From: Patellifolia procumbens
Taxonomy: Eukaryota > Streptophyta > Magnoliopsida > Caryophyllales > Amaranthaceae
Reading direction: 5' to 3'
Assembly: GCA_947645195.1 (NCBI GenBank)
Contig: CANSGD010001158.1
Location: 310,001-374,000, forward strand
Length of the DNA stretch: 64,000 nucleotides
Positions 11,250-23,047 of this stretch are shown piece after piece. The position numbers and the translations under genes are program-made. How positions within the stretch are numbered: the stretch's first letter is position 1; every line of letters begins with the position of its first letter. The notes beneath the pieces are model-generated. The model made no database searches and had not been told where the DNA came from. It was given only the letters and a program-made list of their open reading frames with translations.

Positions 11250-12887
11250 AGAGATGGAGGTATTATGGTCATGCGGGACCTTTATAAACCAGCGTTGTGC
11301 GAGAGGCAACTCGTATTTTTCTCCTTTTTCCTTTTCTTTTTATTTTTCCTATTTTTTAGTGACCGAGAGTGAGGGTACTAACGTTTTTTTCCTCTTAGCA
11401 TCATCCTTTGTACCTTTTGGCATTGAGGACACTGCCAAGTTCAGCTTGGGGGAGGAATCCTGTTTGTATTGTCTATCTCTTTAACTGCTTTCTAGGATAG
11501 ATTTAATGCTTTCGAAAAATACTGAAAAGAACAAAAAAAAAATATGGTTCCCATGACTGGTTTAGTTGCCTCCATGTGCCCCTTGTTGTGCTCTTATTGA
11601 AAATGATTTGACTTTGTTTTCTGGATAGCTGAGCATTTGTGATCTTGAGGCTATGATTCGATGTTTAATTGCTATGATTTCGAGCAAATTTGGATTATAC
11701 TACACTACATTGTGCTGCATGCCTGAATTGGTTAGACTGCGAGGCCTCTTTGTAGCATATTGGATTCATATTATTATCCAGTCTGTTTTTGTGTGTTAGT
11801 TCCTCTTTAGTGGATTGATCTTGACTTTCACTTCGTACTTGTCTGATATTCGATGACTTGTAGCATTTGCTGTGATAGAGGCGTTCTTTTGTATGATTCT
11901 TGAGCCTCAGAGTGAATTTTTGATATACTTTTATCCTCCTTAGCCCCGCTGAGCCTAATGACTTGTTTCATGTTACTTAAACCCTTATTATGAGCCCATG
12001 GCCTTTATTTCGATATTATTTCCAAACCTAGATTGGGGGAGCTTTTGTATGGGTTGAGTTTGAGATTGGTTTCATGGTTTGGTTTGGTTTTTGAGCAATT
12101 AAAAGTGTATTTGTTGTGGTTTGAGCGTGAGAAAAAAGAGAAGAAAAAGCAACTTAGAGTTGCGTGAATGAAGTTCAAAAATGAAAGAAAAATGAAATAA
12201 AAGTTCAAAAGTATTCAAAATCCTTCATTCACGTAAAAGAAAAATTCGCTTCATTGCTTGAAAATTGGGTTTGTTGTGAGCTTGGTTATATGGTGTTGTT
12301 GGGAGTTGTTTAGGCCATCTTAGACCTTGTTTGAGTGATTTATGCTCCCTCTTTCTCGGTTTTTCCACCACATTACCTAAAGATATCACCTACCTCTTGC
12401 CTAAGCCCCATTACAACCCTATAAAGTCCTCTTGAGCACGTGTCTGCATTGTTTATTGGATTGATTTCGAGTCAGTTTGTCAAAGTTAAAGAGTATGTCT
12501 GCTAATTGAGTCGACTTGGTTAGGATGAGCGTCATTTAACCTTCTTAAACACATGAGAGTGTGAGTGAGAAGGGCATTATGGTCGGATTGGTGAGTGTTT
12601 GGGCATATTCTTTGCCTGCCACGAAATTTAGAGGAGTGACATCCTTGTGAGAGCCTTTTCAGGATTTGTATGCCTTGTGGATGCTTGAATTCGATGAATT
12701 GCTTGGATGATTGGTAGTTGGATGGATTTGATTAGCCGAGCTTGAATTTTTCCTGCTTGAACGATTCTTAGTCTTGAAAACGTTTTGAGCTTTGATTGAT
12801 TTATATCTATGGGGTGAAGCAATCTATTCCATGTTCATGTTCTGTTTGCTTGCTTGGGGACAAGCAAAGGTTTAGCTTGGGGGAGTT
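11250..12887 (+). other. Non-coding 3' interior and polypurine tract of the Athila-like element
   Basis: No RT or integrase motif is seen in this 1.6-kb stretch. A purine tract (AGCTTGGGGGAGGA) occurs at about 11442, and TTTAGCTTGGGGGAG at 12871-12885 directly precedes the 3' LTR. The second is the likely plus-strand primer. The first may mark an earlier arrangement. Confidence 0.6.
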
Positions 12888-14698
12888 TGATATCACTTAT
12901 TTATATAGAGTTTTCTCCTCTATTTATGTACGTCATTGGAGCTCTTCAGAGCTATTTTATGCTCACTATCATATATACTTGTGGTTTTGTGTTTTAGTGT
13001 TGAATTGCAGGTTTTAGGGAGTTTTCTCCTTATTTCTGAGCCGTTTGGAAGCAACCACGGCTTTACGAGATGTTACGAGGCACATAGAATGGCTCACGAG
13101 CATTATGGATAGTTTAGGAGGTTCCAAGACCTCTAAACGTAAAGAATTGAGAGCCAAAGAGTCAAAAGGAGCTTCCCGTACTCTGATCGGGTAAGAAATG
13201 GCCCGATCGGGCGATGACTTTTTGATCGGACGGTGAAGTTACGCACCCGATCGGGCGGACCTCACCCGACCTCATCGGGTGGAAAATCAGAAGAAAAAGT
13301 GCCATGAAATCTTACTACCAACCCAATCGGTTATAAACGGCCCAAAAAGAAATCCAAGTGCTGATTTGCGTCCAAGCCAAGAGGAGAAGCCAGTTGGGCT
13401 CATGACTCGCGGCCCGATCCTCATCGGGCAGACCTGCCAGCTCATACGCCAAGTTTTGTTGCTGCTCCGCTGTGCGCCAAGAAGAAACAAAGGTGGGCCC
13501 ACCAATTCATTTGTCGTGCTGCATGATAAGGGACAAAGTAGGCCCATGTGTTGTGCAACTGCGTGATTAATCAAAGTTTTGGGCTCATTTGCAACTGGCC
13601 CGATCGGGCAGGGGGTGCCCGACCCAGATCGGGTGGAGGCCCATAAGTCCCCATTTGTTGCTGCTGATGCGTGAAGTCCAAAGGAAAAAGTTGGTCATTT
13701 TTACTATGGACCCGATCGGGTGGCCCTTTGCCCGATCGGGTCCCGTGCTCGATGTCGCGGAATTTTTATCTTTATTTCCGTTTTTAATTAGAATTTTGGG
13801 GGGTATTATAAATACCTTTTCCTCATATTTTTAGAGACATCTTTTTTTGATTCTGTTTTATTTCCATTGTTCTTAGTTTAGTTTTAGAGAGCTTTTATTT
13901 AGATTAAACACTTTAGATTAGATTAAAGGTGATTGAACTTCGGATTTGATTTCAATAAAAGCTATTGCTTTCCGTCAATTGGTATTCTTCTCTACTCTTT
14001 ATCTCTTTAATTAGTTCAATTGCTTAGTTTAATTATTCAATTTATTTCATGATGTTGAAATTAGGGTTTCTTATTAGAATTGTTATTGTTGATTTAATTA
14101 TGTCTGAGTAGTTTAATTTCTAGGGATTTGGTTAGGGAAGCCATGTTTATACCTTGATTATTTGAATTGCTATTAGTTTGTAGGGCTTCATGAGATAGGT
14201 TATGGTGTGATTTGTTCTTATTGAGTAATTAACGTTATTGCGCATTTTCTTTGATTACTTGAGGTTAATAATTGTTTGCACATACCCGTCCTACTTTTAG
14301 AGGCCTAGTACACATCAGTAATTCTGATTATGTTTGTGAACATTCTGCATATGTTGAATTATGGACGTTGAGACTTAACCATAGCTTGACACTGCTCTAG
14401 TTTGTCGATTCTTGGCATAGGTTCTGATAGTTGTTTGATCCTTTGATTGGTATAAGCATGGTGGACCAAACTAATTCCCTAGACCTTTATTTCATAGATT
14501 AAAATCCCTCTTTATATTGTTTTCTAGTGTTATTTAGTAGTTCAGCTGATTTCTATCTGATCTTGTCTGAATTAGCTTTTTGGCTGGATATTAATTTAGA
14601 ACTCCGTCTCTCTGTGGATTCGACCCTACTTCCCTTGACTATCATTGTTAGAGGACTTAGGATTATCTTTGACTAGGTGATACGATTTTAGCCTATTA
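12888..14698 (+). repeat. 3' LTR of the Athila-like element
   Basis: It begins TGATATCACTTATTTATATA and ends TTTAGCCTATTA, with terminal CA changed to TA. It carries at least five exact CCCGATCGGG palindromes at 13200-13745. It lacks several tens of bases that the 5' LTR has around 7290-7400 (for instance a CCCGATCGGGCAAGG block). Confidence 0.9.
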
Positions 14699-15071
14699 GC
14701 CACATTGCTCATTTAGACCATTAGAAACCAAATTACAAAGTAAAGGCGAAAATTATCATCCTAAAGACGCCTACCAACGACCAAGGCCACTAATAATCTA
14801 GTTCATGTGCCACTTTATTACAATCACGCATAGAAAATGACCAAGATATTACAAGCTAAATGAGTAATATCATCAATAATAAGATTGAAATAACTATTTC
14901 TACTCACACCATCTTTCATGGTTGTTATCACCCCTTCATTATCACTCTCCACCACCAATTTTACCACTCCCGACTCGCGCGCCATTACGGGACCATAAAG
15001 AACCGTCATAGCTTCCACTACTCTCGTCTCAACCACACATTCTCACTACTTTGTTGCACAAGCCACCAACA

Positions 15072-16381
15072 TGTTGGGTATGATGTGTGGAGATAAAGCA
15101 AGAGAGAAGAAGAAAATAGAGAACGAAACAGAAGAGCCTTTGCGACTTGCGATGAAGGTCGCACCTCGCGATCGAAGAATTTCGGTAAAACTTCGGTAAG
15201 TTTCGGTAAATTTCGGTTTCGACGAAATTTCAGTTTCGTCGGACTTCGGTTTTTGTTCGGTTTGAAAAAGAATTTGATCTCAGTTAGACAACTTGACAAG
15301 TCGAGTTACAAGGTAGTGTTAGAAGGTGGTTCATGGTAAATTGCTACAGGTGCTATAATGATAGATCGAGGGCCAAGTTGTGGAACAATGTACACCACGA
15401 GGGACGCGGCAAAGGTGACTAGAGTAGGGATGAAGAGTACTTCACGAAGGGTGTCGTTCGGCCAAAAATTTGTATACGGTAACATGTGAAGGAGAACCGT
15501 AAGAGTAAAGATTGGGGTCTCTTCGGCAAGTGTGGACCGTGAAGCGAACTAGGTGAAGAGAAGGGTACGCAATAGTGTGATGTGTGAGTAATCGAGCCTA
15601 GAGAAGGATGTTTTGTTCTGGTGGGAGCATAGACAGGATGCTCGGAGAACTATGAAGAGTCCTTTATGGTTCGTGTTATGATGGAGACTCGAGGTCGAGT
15701 GGGACCTCGGTATTGCTTTCTTTGTGAGTAGAAAGGTTGGGTTGCACTAGGTGTTAGTATGGAGAGTAATAATGACAAAAGGTAGTGGCTTTATATATTG
15801 GGGTGTGTTGTCACTCATATCGATCTCCATGTGGAAGATTGTAAGGTATGATATGTGGAGATAGATCAAGAGAGAAGAAGAAAACGGAGAACGAACAGAT
15901 TAGCTTTCGCGACTCGCGAAGAGGGTCGCACATCGCGACCGAAGAATTTTGGTAAAATTTAGGTAAACTTCGGAAAATTTCAATTTCGGTGAAATTTCCG
16001 TAAGTTTCAGCAGACTTCGGTTTTCCTAGTTCTTATCTGATTAGGTTTATTTCCCCCCTACAAAATATATGTATAGTCGTTTTATATTCATAAGGTGAAG
16101 AAGTATAGAAAAGAGAGATTCTAATCCAGAGAGGTCTAAACTCTTACAGAGAGGTTTGACAGCCTAGAGAGATTGAGAATTCCTTCTGTAAATGTCATTT
16201 CATACTATTGTAAAGTCCTAGTGCAAAACAAGTGTTTTTTGCCCGGATCTCGGGTTTTCATGTTGATTTCTTGAGTGTTCTTTAATGCTTATTCTTATTA
16301 TTTCGTGCTATTGTTTTTTACATATTATACTCTCAATTGCATAATTTGTGAGCACCTAATAGTGAGTGTTAGATTCTTACA
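15072..16381 (+). mobile_element. Shrunken Ty1/copia element
   Basis: A partial 5' LTR (15072-15255, starting TGTTGGGTATGATGTG) and a complete 3' LTR (15840-16381, starting TGTAAGGTATGATATG and ending ATTCTTACA) flank about 580 bp of interior. CATGTGGAAGATT directly before the 3' LTR is the usual copia polypurine tract. The target duplication is CAACA (15067-15071) versus CAACC (16382-16386). Most of the interior and the rest of the 5' LTR are deleted, and no coding motif is recognised. Confidence 0.72.
15840..16381 (+). repeat. 3' LTR of the shrunken copia element
   Basis: It is 542 bp. Its first 180 bases repeat 15072-15255, including the motif CGAAGAATTT and the TTCGGTAAA-rich stretch. 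The rest has no second copy here. Confidence 0.7.
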
Positions 16382-16510
16382 CAACCTATCCTCATCATCT
16401 CGCAAGGCCAGCCCCACACCAATCCCCTCATCGCCCAAGACACCTATAACAACATTAAGTTTAACCATCCCGCTAGCTAGAGGCTTCCAATGTTGCTCCA
16501 CCCTAACTTG

Positions 16511-18208
16511 GCCAATTGTAAGGTTTTGTATATGAAATAAAGACCTGAACTTGGTCCTGTCCTAAGTTGTATCCATGGCCAAGCCAGTGATGCATGGAAA
16601 AAATGACTAAGTTATTTCGAAAAGGAAAATTTTAAATGGGTGTTCTCATGGTACTGTTTAAAATTCTTTGTAGTAGAAACAAAAAGATTTCATTATACAA
16701 AGTGACCTCATGGAACTGTTTAAAACATTTAAATATTTAATAGCCTTGTTAAGTTATAATAGACCTAATCTATCACAAATTGATTTGGTTTTCAAGCCAT
16801 TAATTCAAAGTTTTCTTCTTAGCCAAGAACTGGAAGCTAGCCCTCTGAAAATCTCAGTCATTGATGGTTGTTTCTTAGGTGTTACATTGATATGAATACC
16901 ACAATCAATTGGGAAGAATAACAAAATTGATGAAGATAATGCTAATAATAAGTGAACAATAGCTGAAACTAAAGCACGTCAAATATAAATAAATTTGATG
17001 ATAAGAAACAAAATACCATGAATTCAACAAAATAATAAGTTTGTCATCAGAAACGGTAATGAGAAAACAGTGGAATAAAATCAGAAGCTAAAATTAAATT
17101 AAAAATTAAACTTAATTAACTTATGTTATTGCTTGTCTCCTCCTTCAATCAATAAAAGTTGGGAAAATGATAAAATAAGCAGATTGAAATTCAACAGGTA
17201 GGAATCTAAAATGATACTCAAAACAAGATTGAAACGTGCAACTTTAGGGAGGAATTAGGTGTAGCCTTTTTGAGAGTAGCATGGATATGGACTTCTTCCA
17301 TGACCATGGGTGTCCCCCTCTTTTAATACTTTGGGTGAAAAATGACAAAGAAGAATTAGAAAGAGAAGGAGAAAGGAAAGGTTAGTAATTGCTAAAGATT
17401 GATTTTAACTAAATAGTTAGTCAATTAGTAATATATTAGCTCTATTATAACTTGAAAATGACACTAAGTGTTTTAAACAATACCATAAGATCACTTTATA
17501 TAATGAATATTATTTGTTTTCACCACATAGACCCTGCCGGTGCTCCACCCACGACAAACCCCCTTTTACGCCACATGCTCTTCTTTTGCGAGTGCCCAAC
17601 CTCAAAGCATCATCATTCCGCCTCCTCGTCATAGCCCACACCCACACGCAGCACCCCTGCTCTGTTTCCCTTCGTGGCATACAATAGCCAATAGGTAAAG
17701 CCTATTTTCTAGTTTTGAAAATTCTTGAACGTCAATCCATTTAAATTTTATTGTTGGATAATATGAGCCCTATTAAAAAGATGTCCCAATTAAGATAATA
17801 TTAATTTTGGATTATTTTGACTAATTAGTTAGGCCTAATCAATTACTCATTCCATTATGGACTAATTACTTAAGTATTATGCTCAGTTGGTTTACTATAA
17901 GACGGATTTAGGTTAAATCTTAACGTAAGACCAACCCAATAAGTTAATTAGAAGCTCAATTACGTGCGCCACACCCTAAGCAACCCAGCCAAATTGATCT
18001 TTTTAACTTTTCGACCTAAAACCTTAACATTTGCATTTTTTAACTTCTCAACCTAAATCTTTAATTTCTGCATAAGAATCCATAACTAATACTATATATG
18101 TGGAATCGATATTAACAAATAGGCTCAAAATGTAAACTTTTAAACTTAAAAACTTAATTTTTGAACCTAAAGCCTTTAACTTATGAATATTGACATAAGT
18201 TATTTTGT
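16511..18208. other. Gene-free stretch
   Basis: I see no supported gene, RNA or complete element in these 1.7 kb. The sequence is AT-rich, with a short GC-richer piece at about 17530-17690 that has no recognisable frame. Confidence 0.5.
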
Positions 18209-18216
18209 TGAACAAA

Positions 18217-19779
18217 CAGGCCCGTTCCTGACTCCTTGAAGGCCTAGGGCGAAATGAAAATTTTAGGCCCTTTCAAAAAGCCGGCGTAAACTTTTGAAAT
18301 TTAAAGGGGTGCAAGATACCACTATATTACTTGGGAAAAAATATCAAAAATTGAAAATTTAATAAGTATACATAATACTTTGTTTTATTGAGTTTACATA
18401 ATACGGGCTGTGAGCTAGTAAATACTGGCTGTGTTTTACTAAATAAATTTTTTTTTTGGATTTTTTTATAAAAAAAACCGGACATAATTATATTTAATAA
18501 GGGTATTTTGGACAATTTGCTATAAAATACGGGCTGTGAGATAGTAAATACGGGCTATGTTTAGTAACACCCTAAAAGATAGATAAACATTACAAGCATT
18601 GAACTTCATCAAAAATACTAAAATTCTCATAAGAGCATTTTGAGAAGCAAAATCACTAATAATATAGTCTTTATCAATATGCTCTAACATATTATTTTTT
18701 TCAATACTTAAAATGGCAAGACCATTCAATAATGAAAGCATTTGCAAAGCATAAAAGAATTGTGCTTCAATACTTCATGATTTAATATTATATGAAAACA
18801 TAAAAGATTAAAAGCATCAGCATTTCAAATGTAGCAGAACTTGCCTTTACTGATCTAAGACTAAAATTAAAATGTCTGCATTTGATGGTGTGAATACAAG
18901 TTGTAAAATTAAATATCCATGTTGACAAGAATTAGTTAGAAATTGACGACATGACTAAAAATAATACCAATAAAATATAGCCAAAAGCAGAATTTATAAT
19001 GCTCCCATATCAAAATCAAAATGTTCATGACAATTGCTAACCAGATTGATGACATCGACAAATGCAAATTTAAAAATAAACTTGTAACTTTACAGATAAA
19101 TCAGGCGAATTCATCAACAAATAGGCAGCGACAATCGAACTAACCAAATATTGCAAAATTATGAAATTAAATTAATACACTTGAAGAATGCCAAATCTTT
19201 CAATCTTCAATCTCGGATGAATGTTTAATTGCTGACCAGATTCCAATTCCAATATTCTCAAATCGCTAGCCAATTTCTAGATGTTAGTTAAACTCAATTC
19301 CAATTTCTGTAAAAAATCAGATCTTGGCAATGGAAAACCGAAAATTTCAAGAAAAAGAAAAGAGATTGATGGCATTAATTGGACATGAAAGGAGTGTTAT
19401 TAATAGTTGAATTCCAGAAATCTGAAGAAAAAATTAAACTTGAAGTTAAACGGCATTTGCAGATTTGGTGAGAGAAAAGATTGAATAAGATATTTAATTT
19501 CTTTGGGGAAAGAGGAAAATTAATTTGACTGACATATGAAAGAGCAATAATCAAGGGATTTGAGATTATTGTTGAGAAATTTTAGTAACTAAAATCTTGA
19601 AAATATGAGAAGTTATGGAAAGTGGAAGAGTGGAAGATAATGGGTTAACAGTACGCGGTTACTGTATTGCGTTGCTTGGGAATTTTTTTTTTTTTTTAAA
19701 AAGCCTTAAACTGATTTATAGGTTTTGTTCTTGGGCCTAGGGCAGCCGCCCCACATGCCCGGGCCAAGGAACGGGCCTA
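18217..19779 (-). mobile_element. hAT element (1563 bp)
   Basis: Short terminal inverted repeats CAGGCCCGTTCCT and AGGAACGGGCCTA are flanked by an 8-bp target duplication, TGAACAAA (18209-18216) versus TAAACAAA (19780-19787). Eight base pairs is typical of hAT. The interior holds only a transposase C-terminal relic on the minus strand. The rest is AT-rich and non-coding. Confidence 0.75.
18520..18747 (-). pseudogene. hAT transposase C-terminal dimerisation domain relic
   Basis: The 75-residue frame contains LLNGLAILSIEKNNMLEHI followed by IISDFASQNALMRIL. This resembles the end of the hAT-C dimerisation region (LxxLAxLSIE...xIxDFAxxKAR) of the zinc-finger MYM/TTF-type hAT transposases common in plants. 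The catalytic core, zinc finger and any start codon belonging to the domain are absent, so it is a relic. The element ends around it fit a hAT origin. Confidence 0.65.
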
Positions 19780-20029
19780 TAAACAAATAGACTTAAAATA
19801 TCAATTTTTAAACCTTGAAAGTTAAATTTTAAATCTAATCATCAACTTTGGAATACACAAATATCATAATAAATCTTAACTATTCGATAAAAAACCTTAA
19901 CTTATAAGCAAAAAGTTTTAACTTTTGACCCTAAAACGTTAACTTTAATTAGAAGTCGAAAACGGGTCGTGATATTAACGAATGGGTTAAAAACTTTAAT
20001 TGGCTTTTAACTTTGCATATATATAGCTC

Positions 20030-20720
20030 ACTACCCAGCTTGCAGTCTTAGGAGCGTGGTATTCCCACCAATTCTGATTTTTAAAATAAACCCCATGCAT
20101 CCACTTAACCAACAAGTCATCCGTTAAGGATACAATATGCCATATGATATTCCGAACTGCAATATTGTTCCTTAATACCAGATCCCTAACACCTAAGCCA
20201 CCTTACTTCTTTGGAGTGCAGTCTTCATCCCATTTGACATATCCTCCTCTGTTATTGTCGCTCTTTCCATGCCCTAAAATATTTTTGTAGACAACATCAA
20301 TCCTTTTTAAAACCAATCTAGGGAAGATGAAAATTTGTGACCAAATAGCTTCATATACTCAGGATTAGAGAGTTTATCAGTTGAATCCTACCAGCAAAAG
20401 AGAAGTTCTTAGTAGCCCAAGTGTTGATTATAATCCTCATCTTTTCAATCAAACACTCACAATCTAAAACTGAAACTATTTTATCACTAATTGGAATTCC
20501 CTAATATCTAAAAGGGATCTCACCAGCACAAAATCCACAATGATCTTGCAGTCTTGTAATCTCATTTGCATCCACTATAGTATTATCTATAGGTGATTTG
20601 TTGTTATTGGCAGTCAACCCAGAGGATTCCAAGAAGAGTTTTAAGCTTGGGAGCATTAAGTATGCAAATCTCACTTCCCCTTTGACAGAAAAGCATCAGG
20701 TCGCTTGGTAATTCGCAGTG
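20030..20720 (-). pseudogene. L1-type LINE ORF2 fragment (RT C-terminus)
   Basis: On the minus strand a decayed frame runs from DLMLFCQRG (about 20700, the position of the RT ADDL block) through LLESSGLTANNNKS, GIPISDKIVSVLDCECLIEKM, TWATKNFSFAGRIQLINS to NQNWWEYHAPKTASW near 20045. These are the usual blocks of a plant L1 reverse transcriptase thumb and the zf-RVT lead-in. Several stops and frame changes are present. The copy is truncated at the RT active site, as expected for 5'-truncated LINEs. It abuts the start of a second LINE in the opposite orientation. Confidence 0.7.
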
Positions 20721-21308
20721 GAGATGCTTGTCATTCTAGAGAGAGGAGCCTCTCTTCTCTCTATATTTTTAATTGGTTTCTCTATATATTTCTAGCGAGA
20801 ATCACTAAATTATGCTTGTTCATCATTAGTTGCAAGAATTAGATTGCAAGTTTTTGAGGCGTAGAAAGCTTCATCACAATAATTTTCTAGCTGGATTGCA
20901 AACCGTCAAGCTTCTCATCAGCGGCAAGATGGACTGAAGTAATCAGAAGGTGAAGCAGATTTAAAAGGAGACTAGTGAGATTCAACTAGAGACATCTTGC
21001 AATCAGAAGCTATTTCAACATTTGCGAGATGAACGATTGGATCAAATTGATGTAAATCAATCTCGTAAGTCCTTAGTTCGAATAATGATGGATGATATAT
21101 AGGATGAGTTGAAATATTAGGTATCTATGACTGTATGCTGCTATGTGCTTGGCTCAAACTTTCCATTTAGAGTTGTTAATGCTTATGTTAGGCGAACTTG
21201 GGGTAAATGTGGAATTGATAATATCTCTATGTTGCCTAAGGGGATGTTTCTAGTAAGATTTCGGTGGAAACAAGTTGCCCTAGACTCTGGACCACATTTT
21301 TTTATAGG

Positions 21309-21662
21309 CGAAAGTATTTGCAATTATAGAGAAATATCTTCAACACATTCACATTGTAAGAGAATAGAAAAGAGAGGGAAAACCTGAGAGTTCAAAGTAT
21401 CTCAGAATCTTATTATCACTATTATGGATATTCTGTAGCTAATGAAATACAATGAGTATTTATACTCTATGTAAAGAAAGTTAACTAACTACCTTAACTG
21501 AGGTTAGCTATAACAACTAATTGTAGTTAGGCTTACAAGAAATAACTGATTCTAACATAATCTGATTTAGAGATAGGAAGGAAATCTTGTGAACTAAGTA
21601 AGCTTGAACTAAGTAAGCTTTAGGTGAGCTTATTAACAGCTGTAATAGTATGATTACAAATA
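21309..21662 (-). repeat. 3' LTR of copia
   Basis: It is 354 bp and nearly identical to 26414-26750 apart from a 15-bp extra segment and point changes. The terminal dinucleotides deviate from TG...CA. The purine tract AAGGGGG on the minus strand lies directly inside it. Confidence 0.88.
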
Positions 21663-22253
21663 ACCCCCTTAAGCTGGGCAGGGGAAAGCTCATGCCAAGC
21701 TTGGAAAGAAGTGAATTAAACTGAGGAGATGGAAGTATCTTGGTGAAAAGATCTGCAAGCTGCTGTTGAGTAGGTAGATATGAAAGTTGGAGTAAGCCTT
21801 CCATAACCTTTTCGCTGGTGAAATGACAATCTATGTCAATGTGATTAGTGCTTTCATGAAAGACTGGGTTTCTTGCAATTTGTAATGCACTTTGGTTATC
21901 ACAGTGAAGGGTAACAGGTTGAAGTTGATGAACACCCATTTCTTGGAGCAACCTTACTAACCAGGTGACTTCAGCAGCAGCATTGGCCATAGCTCTGTAT
22001 TCAGCTTCAGAAGAAGACCTAGATATTGTAGACCGTTTCTTCTTTTCCAACTAATAGGAGATGACCCCAATAGTAAGACATAACCTGTAACAGATTTCCT
22101 TGAATCTGGACAAGCACCCCAGTACCTATCAGAATAAGCTTGTAAGGTGAGAGTGTCTGCAGCTTTGAGAAGAATGCCTTGACTTGGTGTAGAAGCAAGA
22201 TATCTTAGAACATGATGAAGAGCTTTGAAATGAGGTGATCTAGGAGATTGCAT
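21663..22253 (-). pseudogene. Copia RNase H
   Basis: The frames show YSDRYWGACPDSRKSVTGY and then SSSEAEYRAMANAAAEVTWL, LHCDNQSALQIARNPVFHE, HIDIDCHFTSEKV and ADLFTKILP. These are the blocks of the copia RNase H at the polyprotein end. It would remove RNA after cDNA synthesis. A frame change near 22000-22050 divides the domain, and YSD has Y-R-Y where the family usually has DWA, so activity is doubtful. Confidence 0.85.
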
Positions 22254-23044
22254 GAACTGACTGAGAGTCTGGACTGTATAGCATAAGTCTGGCCTAGTAT
22301 ATTGGTGAGAAAGTTCAACTTGCCAACTAGAGATCTATAGAGCTCTGGATTATCAAAAAGAGGGCCATCATCATAAGAAAGCTTCAAATTGAGAGGGAGA
22401 GGAATAACAGCATGGTTAACAAATAGAACACCAGCAGCAGATAAAAGCTCCTTAGTAAATTTGTGCTGAGTGAGAGTGATGCCATCACATGTATAACCAA
22501 CTTCAATACCTAGGAAGAAACTGAGTTTCCCTAGATCCTTAATGCTAAACACCTTATCAAGATGAGCTTTGAGGGCATTAATAGAGAAAGGATCAGTGCC
22601 TGTAATGACAATATCATCCACATAGACAACAACTAGAGTGATATGATTTGAGCTTTTTTTAATGAAGAGGGAGTAATCATTCTTGGACTACTGAAAACCT
22701 TGATGAGAGAGCTCCCCAAGTAGCTTAGAAAACCATTGTCTGGATGCTTTTTTAAGTCCATAAAGAGACTTTTTGAGTTTACACACATAATTGTGAGGAT
22801 TAGGTTCTGGCATTTTCATGTAAACATCTTCAGTTGAATCTCCATGAAGAAAGGCATTGTTTACATCAAGTTGATGTAAATCCCAACCTTTACTAGCTGC
22901 TACTGCAATTAAACTCCTCACAGTTGCCATTTTGACAACTAGAGAGAAAGTCTCTAAATAATCAATCCCAAACTTTTGTGTGAAGCCTTTGGCAACTAAC
23001 CTAGCTTTGTACCTTTCTAGGCTACCATCAGCTTTCAACTTCAC
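22205..23044 (-). pseudogene. Copia reverse transcriptase
   Basis: The frames contain RYKARLVAKGFTQKFGIDY, WDLHQLDVNNAFLHGD, YGLKKASRQWFSKL and the catalytic VYVDDIVITG (the Tyr-Val-Asp-Asp box at about 22610-22625), followed by FSIKDLGKLSFFLGIEV. The enzyme copies element RNA into DNA. A stop interrupts the frame around 22685, and another frame change is near 22230-22260. The catalytic aspartates themselves are present. Confidence 0.9.
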
Positions 23045-23047
23045 TTT

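Larger units (their letters stand above)
6842..14698 (+). mobile_element. Athila-like Ty3/gypsy element, gag-protease only
   Basis: Two direct LTRs of about 1.85 and 1.81 kb flank a 4.2-kb interior. The interior starts with an Asp-tRNA-type primer site and ends with the purine tract TTGGGGGAG. The target duplication is GCCGC (6837-6841) versus GCCAC (14699-14703), one mismatch. The interior encodes Athila-type Gag and an aspartic protease. I see no reverse transcriptase, RNase H, integrase or envelope-like frame, so it depended on proteins from elsewhere. Gag and protease contain in-frame stops and a frame change. Confidence 0.88.
14797..16505 (-). pseudogene. RNase H-like (RVT_3) domain, split by a copia insertion
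   Basis: The N-terminal half is read from 16505 down to 16387, with WKPLASGMVKLNV and GIGVGLALRDDE. The C-terminal half runs from 15071 to 14797, with VVEAMTVLYG, VVKLVVESDNEGVI, NLIIDDITHLA and, after a frame change, RDCNKVAHEL. This is the order of the RVT_3 RNase H domain found at the end of plant LINE ORF2 and in many free-standing plant RNase H-like genes. RNase H would cut the RNA of an RNA-DNA hybrid. The halves meet at the 5-bp duplication CAACA/CAACC around the copia fragment. Stops and a frameshift show decay. Confidence 0.75.

Noticed and set aside
16275..16535. 86-residue plus-strand frame
   Set aside because: It crosses the copia 3' LTR end and the antisense of the RNase H pseudogene.
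21127..21387. Apparent host gene start
   Set aside because: It is DUF4283 of a LINE ORF1, and its last 26 residues are copia LTR sequence.
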